The position numbers were made by a program, and so were the translations under genes. 7,442 nt of DNA from assembly GCA_021162285.1 (NCBI GenBank), contig JAGGYZ010000292.1, positions 1 to 7,442 on the forward strand. Direction: 5' to 3'. Shown piece after piece: positions 1 through 4,713 of the stretch. How positions within the stretch are numbered: position 1 is the stretch's first letter; every line of letters begins with the position of its first letter. Source of the stretch: Candidatus Fermentibacteraceae bacterium (GTDB lineage Bacteria > Fermentibacterota > Fermentibacteria > Fermentibacterales > JCC-6). The notes under the pieces were generated by a model. The model was not told the origin of the DNA, did no database searches, and saw only the letters and a list, made by a program, of their open reading frames with translations.

Positions 1-126
1 CAGCTTTCGTTTTTTCCAGAGAGAACAATCGAGTTGAACAGAGTGGCCGACAGGGTAAGAAAGCGGTACGGAGAGAAGGCTGTGGTAAGTGCCAGGTCAC
101 TGGAGTACATTCAGGGGAAGAGCTGA
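1..126 (+). CDS. 3' end of a probable Y-family DNA polymerase (DinB/Pol IV type), partial
   Basis: Frame 1 is open from the first base to a TGA at 124-126, giving 41 residues; the start lies outside the window. The fragment begins QLSFFPE, which resembles the QLSLF-type beta-clamp-binding motif near the C-terminus of many DinB-like polymerases. It is followed by a helix of the form LNRVADRVRKRYGEKAVV, the usual 'LdraiDrIReRYGekai' ending of the little-finger region. Such polymerases carry out error-prone translesion synthesis at stalled forks. The gene ends 4 bases before the stop of the convergent toxin gene, leaving no room for a terminator. Family assignment rests on this short tail only, so another Y-family member (for example an ImuB-like protein) remains possible. 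Confidence 0.6.
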   Translation, partial: QLSFFPERTIELNRVADRVRKRYGEKAVVSARSLEYIQGKS

Positions 127-130
127 GGAA

Positions 131-454
131 TTACCGCAAAAGCCTTCTGTGAAGAATTTCCTGAATATTCCTTCGGGAATCCAGAACGCAGTGAATAAAA
201 ACAGACTCATTGCGTAGTCTGTATATGATTCTGTAGCTGGTGCAGCGTACTTCCCGGTACTCAAAAACAGTGACTCTTTCCAACTCGGGCGGTACATGCC
301 CCTTGAGTGGAAAGTCTGCAAGAGATTCACATGTTTTTCTTAAAGATTTGAAAAGTTTATCAGCTCTTTCCGGTGAATTGCTGATGGCTGCAAAGGTGCA
401 AATGTCATAAATATCGTCTTCAGCGTCTTTCAGCAGAAAAACGGGCATTCTCAC
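131..454 (-). CDS. RelE/ParE-family toxin of a type II toxin-antitoxin system
   Basis: The product is 107 residues, normal for the RelE/ParE superfamily. The family pattern can be followed throughout: an N-terminal helix AEDDIYDI (11-18), the SPERADKLFKSL helix (27-38), LADFPLKGH (45-53), the central strand YREVRCTSYRIIYRL (66-80) and the C-terminal DSRRNIQEILHRRLL (92-106). Toxins of this fold act either as ribosome-dependent mRNA nucleases (RelE) or as gyrase poisons (ParE); the sequence does not decide which. The start is a GTG at 454-452 that overlaps the antitoxin stop TGA (GTGA, 454-451), so translation is probably coupled. An ATG two codons further in (448) is an alternative. The gene looks intact, with no frameshift. 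It is the second gene of the operon and is presumably autoregulated with the antitoxin from the promoter near 748-775. Confidence 0.85.
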   Translation of the reverse strand: MRMPVFLLKDAEDDIYDICTFAAISNSPERADKLFKSLRKTCESLADFPLKGHVPPELERVTVFEYREVRCTSYRIIYRLRNESVFIHCVLDSRRNIQEILHRRLLR

Positions 455-729
455 TTTTTGCTGCTTAGACGACTCTCAAGACTGGAAAAGGCGTCATCAA
501 GCGATCTGAAATCATTTGCTTCAAGGTTTTTTGTACTCAGGGCAAGTATTTTCAAAAGAGCCAGACTTTCTCTGGTCTCTTCCCATGATTGCAGATCCTG
601 TAAAACGGCTTTTGCTTTCCCATTTTGCGTGATTATGTAACTTCCTCCGGTTTCAGCCAGCTCCTGAACAATTCTGGAAGCGTGTGTTTTTATGTAACTG
701 ATTGGCTTAACCGATTTTTTAAAGTTCAA
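451..729 (-). CDS. Phd/YefM-family antitoxin, first gene of the TA operon
   Basis: The product is 92 residues if started at the TTG at 729-727. The N-terminal half is the Phd/YefM DNA-binding fold: KPISYIKTHASRIVQELAET (8-27), then the hallmark YIITQNGKAKAVLQD (31-45), then SWEETRESLALLKILAL (47-63). The C-terminal third, rich in Ser, Asp and Leu, is the variable toxin-wrapping tail. TTG was chosen because a strong Shine-Dalgarno (GAGGAGG, 741-735) sits 5 bases before it. The longer reading from an ATG at 759 would place that site inside the coding region and add ten residues not typical of the family. The stop overlaps the toxin start. Antitoxins of this family neutralise the RelE/ParE partner and repress their own operon by binding promoter palindromes, and one such palindrome is present at 747-763. 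Confidence 0.87.
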   Translation of the reverse strand: MNFKKSVKPISYIKTHASRIVQELAETGGSYIITQNGKAKAVLQDLQSWEETRESLALLKILALSTKNLEANDFRSLDDAFSSLESRLSSKK

Positions 730-746
730 GACAACCTCCTCGACCA

Positions 747-763
747 GAATATAGACCATATTC
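747..763. promoter_or_regulatory. Palindromic operator candidate for the antitoxin
   Basis: This is a perfect inverted repeat, GAATAT-agacc-ATATTC, with 6-bp arms and a 5-base spacer. It covers the -10 box of the TA promoter, exactly where a Phd/YefM antitoxin would bind for autorepression. That it is an operator is inferred from position and symmetry. Confidence 0.5.
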
Positions 764-775
764 AGACTGCGTCAA
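748..775 (-). promoter_or_regulatory. Sigma70-like promoter of the TA operon
   Basis: Read on the minus strand, TTGACG (775-770) and TATATT (753-748) are separated by 16 bases, a good -35/-10 pair. Transcription would start near 741, so the mRNA would begin almost at the GAGGAGG ribosome-binding site with practically no leader. The -10 is covered by the inverted repeat at 747-763. Confidence 0.6.
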
Positions 776-1004
776 GATTGGCTTTTGAAACACTGTATAT
801 TGTGAATGACAGTGGCAGCTGGTGGGGAACACACAGCAGAGGTATGACTATCTGTATTCAGCGGGAGAAATTAGAGCATTGGCAGGCAGGCTTCAGAGGC
901 TGTCAATGGATGTTAAGAGTTGCTATGTTTTCTTCAACAATTGTCACATGGGGAAAGCGGCTCTCAATGCCGAAGATATGGCGCGTCTTCTGGCAGTAGT
1001 GTGA
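769..1004 (+). pseudogene. 3' remnant of a DUF72 (YecE-like) gene, frameshifted and 5'-truncated
   Basis: The frame through 822-1004 encodes QRYDYLYSAGEIRALAGRL (from about 837) and later YVFFNNCHMGKAALNAEDMARLL. This matches the C-terminus of DUF72 proteins (RYDYLYS, YVFFNNh..G.Av.NA..L..LL). The preceding family segment, 'TS.LAyvRfHGRN..tWWG', appears in a different frame as TASRLAF..LYIVNDSGSWWG (about 769-830). Joining the two needs loss of one base between about 825 and 842. The conserved HGR has also decayed (YIV). The other two thirds of the roughly 240-290 residue protein are absent; the TA promoter lies there instead. The function of DUF72 proteins is not established. The stop at 1002-1004 is 10 bases before the next gene, whose ribosome-binding site overlaps it, so the two were probably once one operon. 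A sequencing error could explain the frameshift but not the missing 5' part. Confidence 0.72.
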
Positions 1005-1014
1005 AAGGCTGATC

Positions 1015-1962
1015 ATGAAAAGAATTGCCTTGTTTGTAACTGTAATTGTAACTGTGATTGTTTTGTCTGCCGGTTGCGGTACAACTGGTCCATCTATAAG
1101 CAGCGAATTTCCTGCTTTCATACTTCAGGCAGTAGATACAGGGGGCCCTCCCACTGCATGCGACTTCCTGGGTGGGAGCGGAGACGGTCTGGCTGTTGCA
1201 GGAACATACATGTACTTTGTAGACAGAGATGCAGGTTATGTAAAAGCCGAGGTTTCGCTAGGCGCACCGCTGGCAGATGTGGGAAGTTCTCCTGAAGGCG
1301 GTTACGGCCTTGCCGTGGGCGGTAACATTCTTTACGTGGTTTCCAACGAGATATACACCCTCCACCAGCAGGTTCTTCTTCCTGAAGTGGGGTCTTTCAT
1401 AGTTCCCAGGCCTTCTTCCACAGTTGTTTTTGTTGTGTGTGCCGATGGCAGTGTGGCAAAGGTGGAAACGGTAGACTGGACAGTTACAAAAATCGGTACT
1501 ACAGATTCAACCGATCCGGTTGCCGCGGTTCTTGGAACCAGCGGAGACTACCTGTTCATAGCAGACAGCAACCACAAGGTTTACAAAGTATCCACCAGCG
1601 ATTTCTCCACCGTGGCAGAAGCAACTGTAGACGGCGGTGTAAATGGAATGTGCTCTACGGTGCTGGGTGAGGTTTTCGTTTCCCCTGCGGGAAAGAGTGA
1701 AGTGTGGGCAATCGATTGTGGAACAGGTCAGCATTCAAGAACATTCAGTGTTCCCTACCCGTCTTCTGCACTTGCAGTTACCAGCAGCGGTAAGTACATG
1801 TATGCCACAGTTCCAGGCCATGGTTTTGCTGTGGTAAACACCGTAGATAACACACTGGAAGCTGTGATTGACGGTTTCGGCGACCCTGTAGACATAGCGA
1901 TCAACAACCAGACAACAAGGGCACTGATCTGCACTGCAGACCTGTTCATTCTGCAGCGCTAA
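1015..1962 (+). CDS. Beta-propeller-like (YVTN-type) lipoprotein
   Basis: The 315-residue product starts with a lipoprotein signal: MKR, a hydrophobic stretch (4-17), then the lipobox SAGC with Cys21 as the likely lipidated residue. There is no Asp after the Cys, which in the enterobacterial rule favours outer-membrane sorting. The rest is beta-rich with recurring blade-like units of about 40-45 residues: 'GTYMYFVDRDAGYV' (63-76), 'GGNILYVVSNEIYTL' (102-116), 'SGDYLFIADSNHKVYKVST' (176-194), 'LGEVFVSPAGKSEVWAID' (217-234), 'SGKYMYATVPGHGFAVVNT' (258-276). The pattern resembles YVTN/WD40-like propellers used as surface binding scaffolds; no catalytic motif is visible and the ligand is unknown. 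The start is supported by GAAAGG (1003-1008), 6 bases upstream. Downstream is a long imperfect stem (1965-2027) but no classic terminator. Fold assignment is by repeat pattern only. Confidence 0.78.
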   Translation: MKRIALFVTVIVTVIVLSAGCGTTGPSISSEFPAFILQAVDTGGPPTACDFLGGSGDGLAVAGTYMYFVDRDAGYVKAEVSLGAPLADVGSSPEGGYGLAVGGNILYVVSNEIYTLHQQVLLPEVGSFIVPRPSSTVVFVVCADGSVAKVETVDWTVTKIGTTDSTDPVAAVLGTSGDYLFIADSNHKVYKVSTSDFSTVAEATVDGGVNGMCSTVLGEVFVSPAGKSEVWAIDCGTGQHSRTFSVPYPSSALAVTSSGKYMYATVPGHGFAVVNTVDNTLEAVIDGFGDPVDIAINNQTTRALICTADLFILQR

Positions 1963-2247
1963 ACCCGGGAGGGAAGACCGGCAAATACTGCAATTTCTGG
2001 TATAGAGCTTATTGGTCTTCCTCCTGGATGGCTGTTTATATCTACTCTGATAAGGATCAGACCACACAGGAACTACTACAGGGATTTGGAAAACTGTATC
2101 AGAGGGTAGTTGGTTAATCCATTGTACAATTGTTTCTACTGTGTCGGGAAATCAGTTTTAAGAGTGGGTAGCAAATGAGTAGGCTTCTACAGAATTCGAA
2201 AAGTCTTCAATACAGGTGCCCAATTTAGACAATGCCCTGCCTGATCG
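1963..2247. other. Intergenic stretch without a recognisable gene
   Basis: About 285 bases lie between the lipoprotein stop and the end of the convergent radical SAM gene. A short plus-strand frame (about 1984-2106) is open but resembles nothing I recognise and lacks a start with a ribosome-binding site. The stretch holds the stem at 1965-2027 and a small 10-bp palindrome (ATTGTACAAT, 2121-2130). Nothing else was seen. Confidence 0.6.
1965..2027. terminator. Long stem-loop downstream of the lipoprotein gene, weak terminator candidate
   Basis: GGAAGACC (1972-1979) pairs perfectly with GGTCTTCC (2014-2021). With one bulged G at 1971 the pairing continues outward (CCGGGA with TCCTGG), giving about 14 pairs around a 34-base loop. 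The T-run expected of an intrinsic terminator is missing on either strand. It may instead be an mRNA 3'-end stabiliser or chance. Confidence 0.3.
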
Positions 2248-3366
2248 TCAAACGAATTTTTGTTTTAGCATATCTTCCTTCACGGCTACTTCCGTAGCTT
2301 CATAGCACTCTATTGAAAGCTTGACTGGATACTCGGCAACATGAGAAAGAAAGAAACGTTTGGAATGATTGACTGTGGTTGTAATAAGCCATGTCAGTGA
2401 ATCCACGCCAATATTGCTGGCAAGTTCTCTTGCCAGGTCCATTTCTTCATCTGAATCATTCCATTCAAACAGAATGTATCGCCACTGTACGTGAAGAGAG
2501 ATTCCAAGCTTTTTTTTAAAATCAATGACTGCCTTCAGGTTATCCAGAACTGAATCCAGTTGCCCGCCTATTCGATAATGTGCATAAGAATCCTGGGTTG
2601 CACCATCAATGGAGAAGATAACCCTGTCTACTCCTGATCGAACAAAATCCTCCTGCTTAGATGAAGTATTAAAAAGCAATCCATTAGTAGAAGTAAGGAT
2701 AAAGAGATCAGGATTGACTTTTTTGGCATATCGTGTCATCTCAGTGGCTTCCGGATGCATATAGTTTTCCCCGTCAATATAGAATAGCAGTGTTTCCAGG
2801 CTGGGTCCCACTTCATCAATGAATTGAGTGAAGCGCTCCAGAGAAAGGTAAAATCCACGCCTGTCTCCTGGATGGAGACAGACTGGACACTGCAAATTAC
2901 ACATATCAGTAGATTCGATCCACACTTCTTTTGGGTAGTCAGGCTTGAGAGGTAACATTTGAATGTCTTTGTATTCAGTTTTGTAAGGGCAGGTGTAACA
3001 AAGATATGAGAGCTTTGTTTCAGGATCCCGAATATTTTGTCGGAGAGCCTGAAATTTAGCTCCGTGCCAGATCTCTTTGAAAGAGGATTCATTTATGTTG
3101 CCGAAGAAAAGCTCTTTTCTACCTCTGTGTGCTGTTGAACAGGTTACTTCTCCATTTGCTTTGATAGCTGCTTTTTCCCAGGGAAGAGTGCAGATGAACT
3201 TCTTCCGTCCTTTTGCTTTCATTGAAAAGACTGTATAGAATTTTCCTAAAACGTTGTATCTGAATAGTCTGCACATTCTGCGAAAGATTGAAGACTTTTT
3301 CAGCCAATTATAGCACGAAGGGTTGATAAATTTAATAAGAATATAGAAATTTAAAAATTTAAGCAT
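2248..3366 (-). CDS. Radical SAM protein with an N-terminal SPASM-like domain
   Basis: The product is 372 residues. The core has the radical SAM signature CNLQCPVC (Cys156, Cys160, Cys163; CxxxCxxC), which binds the [4Fe-4S] cluster that cleaves S-adenosylmethionine. It then shows the usual SAM-contact region (YIDGENYMHPEA, 196-207), TSTNG (225-229) and SIDGATQDSYAHYR (252-265). Before the core, at 59-126, lies a SPASM-like block: C-TLPW...IKANGEVTC (Cys59, Cys76), FGNINESSFKEIW (88-100), then CYTC (Cys123, Cys126), which would hold an auxiliary Fe-S cluster. In most families SPASM follows the core, so this order is permuted; no second SPASM follows and the protein ends after the barrel. The first 50 residues are basic and hydrophobic. 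The start at 3366 has AAGGGA (3380-3375) 8 bases upstream. Substrate unknown: no precursor peptide or modification cluster is adjacent. The gene is more A+T-rich than its neighbours, suggesting transfer. Confidence 0.85.
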   Translation of the reverse strand: MLKFLNFYILIKFINPSCYNWLKKSSIFRRMCRLFRYNVLGKFYTVFSMKAKGRKKFICTLPWEKAAIKANGEVTCSTAHRGRKELFFGNINESSFKEIWHGAKFQALRQNIRDPETKLSYLCYTCPYKTEYKDIQMLPLKPDYPKEVWIESTDMCNLQCPVCLHPGDRRGFYLSLERFTQFIDEVGPSLETLLFYIDGENYMHPEATEMTRYAKKVNPDLFILTSTNGLLFNTSSKQEDFVRSGVDRVIFSIDGATQDSYAHYRIGGQLDSVLDNLKAVIDFKKKLGISLHVQWRYILFEWNDSDEEMDLARELASNIGVDSLTWLITTTVNHSKRFFLSHVAEYPVKLSIECYEATEVAVKEDMLKQKFV

Positions 3367-3381
3367 ATATTCATTCCCTTC

Positions 3382-3404
3382 GAATTGAAAGAAACTTTCA
3401 ATTC
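3382..3404. promoter_or_regulatory. Perfect inverted repeat upstream of the radical SAM gene
   Basis: GAATTGAAAG (3382-3391) and CTTTCAATTC (3395-3404) are perfect complements around AAA. The repeat lies directly upstream of the ribosome-binding site (3380-3375) of the radical SAM gene. It could be a repressor operator or a 5'-leader hairpin. No T-run follows, so it is not a terminator. No clear -35/-10 pair for the gene was found. Confidence 0.5.
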
Positions 3405-3499
3405 ACAACAACACACTCACATGTCCAGTTCAATCAATTAAAATACCATCCATGTACCAGATCGATGGCTGAACCAGCCCGTAAATTCCACAAACAACA

Positions 3500-3528
3500 T
3501 TATGAAGGTCGTTTTAATGTGTTATAAT
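3500..3528 (+). promoter_or_regulatory. Extended -10 promoter ahead of the transposase relic
   Basis: TGTTATAAT (3520-3528) is a perfect extended -10 (TGnTATAAT). The -35 position 17 bases upstream holds only a weak TTATGA (3500-3505). It lies about 44 bases before the ATG of the transposase fragment and is probably the element's own promoter. Confidence 0.45.
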
Positions 3529-3571
3529 CAGGTGAGAACCAACAACATAACACCCAAAAGAAACGGCCAGT

Positions 3572-3694
3572 ATGAATACACAGTGTTGCTCCAATAATGA
3601 TCAATTAGAGCTTGAATTTCAAGGGCTTGATTCCCGGAAAGTAGTCGGTAAATTTGACGGCGGGTATACTGAGCCAGTTGTAAGAACACTGTAG
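3572..3694 (+). pseudogene. N-terminal relic of an IS1380-family transposase
   Basis: Forty codons from the ATG at 3572 to a TAG at 3692-3694. The product starts MNTQC, continues with QLELEFQGLDSRKVVGKFDGG and then loses resemblance. IS1380-type transposases commonly open with the pattern 'M.TqC....leF.gl..R.VvgkFDGG', followed by 'itSDgG.lLLRE'. Here the similarity stops right after FDGG, so everything beyond about residue 31 has been deleted. The start has only a weak ribosome-binding site. No opposite transposon end or target duplication could be identified. The call rests on remembered family consensus; a search would settle it. Confidence 0.55.
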
Positions 3695-3761
3695 AAAAGA
3701 CAGCTCTGATCAATCCTTAAGTTGCAGAAACTTATCTTCTGGCTGGATTACCAGGTAGGTC

Positions 3762-4640
3762 TTAAACAAGAAGGTTCATGTAGGCATTCCAGAGAGGTTC
3801 TCCGAAGAACAGAGCCAGCAGAGCTCCGGCAGCCATGAACGGTCCGAACGGTATAGGAGTGCGGCCCTTTCTGCCCTTGAAGACCATCATTGCTCCGCCT
3901 GAAAGTGCACCCAGAATAAAGGCGGTGAAAAATGCGATCACAGTTGAGGCTGGCCCCAGGAATGCTCCTATGCATGCGGCAAGTTTGATGTCGCCCCAGC
4001 CCATCCCACCTTGAAATTCATCCTCTTCATCCTCATAGCCCTCCGGAGCTTCAGTCCGGATGTTTTTCCTTTTCAGATAGTACGATGCGCCCAGTCTTAT
4101 TAGAAGGAAGAAACCTGCACCTGCCACAGCCGTTATCAGTGAAGTCAGTATGTCTGTGCCTCCGGGCAGAAGGGCAAGAAGAACCCCGGCTGCCGCACCT
4201 CCTATGCTTACCTCATCGAGAATTATGTACTGTTCCAGGTCTGTTCTTACAACTGTGATCATCAGTGAAATAAGAACAGCATAGTTTATGAAAGCAGTTG
4301 AATAACCGGTCTGCAGAGCTGCAAGCCCGAACAGAACTCCGGTGACCAGCTCCGTTATCGGGTACTTCGGTGAGATTGTCATGGAACAGTTTCGGCACTT
4401 TCCCTTCAGAAGGAGGTAGCTCAGCACTGGAATGTTGTCTATGGGTTCTATTTCCTTACCGCAGCCAGGGCAGGCACTGGGAGGTGAAACTATGGATTTA
4501 CCCAGCGGTACACGCCAGATAACAACATTCAGGAAACTGCCAATGCACAACCCGAACAGTCCTGCAAAAACCGTGAAAATGTTGTCAATGCTGATGATAC
4601 AGCGCCTTTCTTTGTAAGATACTTGCGTCGTTCCGTACAC
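3762..4640 (-). CDS. pilD: Type IV prepilin peptidase / N-methyltransferase (A24 family)
   Basis: A polytopic inner-membrane aspartic protease that cleaves the leader of type IV prepilins or type II secretion pseudopilins, and in this two-domain form usually also methylates the new N-terminus. Residue numbers are from the GTG at 4640. The order is the family's: GSFLNVVIWRVP (34-45), two zinc-type Cys pairs CPGC (57-60) and CRNC (82-85), catalytic Asp134 in the DLEQYIILD segment (the usual Pro before the last Asp is Leu141), and Asp217 in GMGWGDIKL (212-220). An acidic loop (about 198-210) precedes the second motif. Length (292) is normal. The GTG start lacks a ribosome-binding site and sits at the divergent promoter. 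A GAAAGG at 4610-4605 suggests initiation nearer 4598, where no standard start codon occurs in frame. No pilin genes are in the window. It is divergent from the porin-like gene. Confidence 0.92.
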   Translation of the reverse strand: MYGTTQVSYKERRCIISIDNIFTVFAGLFGLCIGSFLNVVIWRVPLGKSIVSPPSACPGCGKEIEPIDNIPVLSYLLLKGKCRNCSMTISPKYPITELVTGVLFGLAALQTGYSTAFINYAVLISLMITVVRTDLEQYIILDEVSIGGAAAGVLLALLPGGTDILTSLITAVAGAGFFLLIRLGASYYLKRKNIRTEAPEGYEDEEDEFQGGMGWGDIKLAACIGAFLGPASTVIAFFTAFILGALSGGAMMVFKGRKGRTPIPFGPFMAAGALLALFFGEPLWNAYMNLLV

Positions 4641-4652
4641 GGGAAGTATAAT
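4623..4652 (+). promoter_or_regulatory. Promoter of the porin-like gene, overlapping a minus-strand -10
   Basis: TTGCGT (4623-4628) and a perfect TATAAT (4647-4652) are 18 bases apart on the plus strand. On the minus strand TATACT (4650-4645) overlaps the same bases and could serve the prepilin peptidase, though its -35 is poor. Transcription toward the porin would start near 4659, inside the hairpin at 4654-4670. Confidence 0.5.
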
Positions 4653-4653
4653 T

Positions 4654-4687
4654 CAGTCTGACACAGACTGGGAGATGTTGTTTCTCC
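4654..4687 (+). promoter_or_regulatory. Two adjacent small hairpins in the porin 5' leader
   Basis: CAGTCTG-aca-CAGACTG (4654-4670) is a perfect 7-bp inverted repeat just after the -10. GGAGA (4671-4675) pairs with TCTCC (4683-4687) immediately behind it. The first could be an operator; together they could shield the 5' end of an abundant mRNA. Function is inferred. Confidence 0.35.
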
Positions 4688-4713
4688 TGTCTAAACATGA
4701 GGGGTGTAATTTA

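Larger units (their letters stand above)
3367..3761. other. Intergenic stretch with palindrome, promoter and transposase relic
   Basis: About 395 bases separate the two minus-strand genes. The stretch holds the inverted repeat at 3382-3404, a small GGCTG-aac-CAGCC repeat at 3467-3479, a plus-strand promoter at 3500-3528 and the IS1380-like relic at 3572-3694. Nothing recognisable lies in 3695-3761. A 61-codon minus-strand frame at 3713-3528 is antisense to the relic, has no recognisable motif and is probably not a gene. Confidence 0.6.

Noticed and set aside
625..999. 124-codon plus-strand frame read as one gene
   Set aside because: Its first half is antisense to the Phd/YefM antitoxin and its second half is the out-of-frame part of the DUF72 remnant; it lacks a ribosome-binding site.
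2121..2133. Overlapping palindromes ATTGTACAAT and ACAATTGT
   Set aside because: They contain a TGTACA core like that in some YefM operators, but they are short, A+T-rich and far from the TA promoter; chance is likely.
3467..3479. GGCTG-aac-CAGCC as a transposon end
   Set aside because: Close to the IS1380-like relic, but no matching copy or target duplication was found on the other side.
3528..3713. 61-codon minus-strand frame with a hydrophobic end
   Set aside because: Antisense to the IS1380-like relic, with no ribosome-binding site and no family resemblance beyond chance.
3719..3733. AAGTT-gcaga-AACTT hairpin after the prepilin peptidase gene
   Set aside because: Only 5 A/T-rich pairs without a T-run in the direction of transcription; not a credible terminator.
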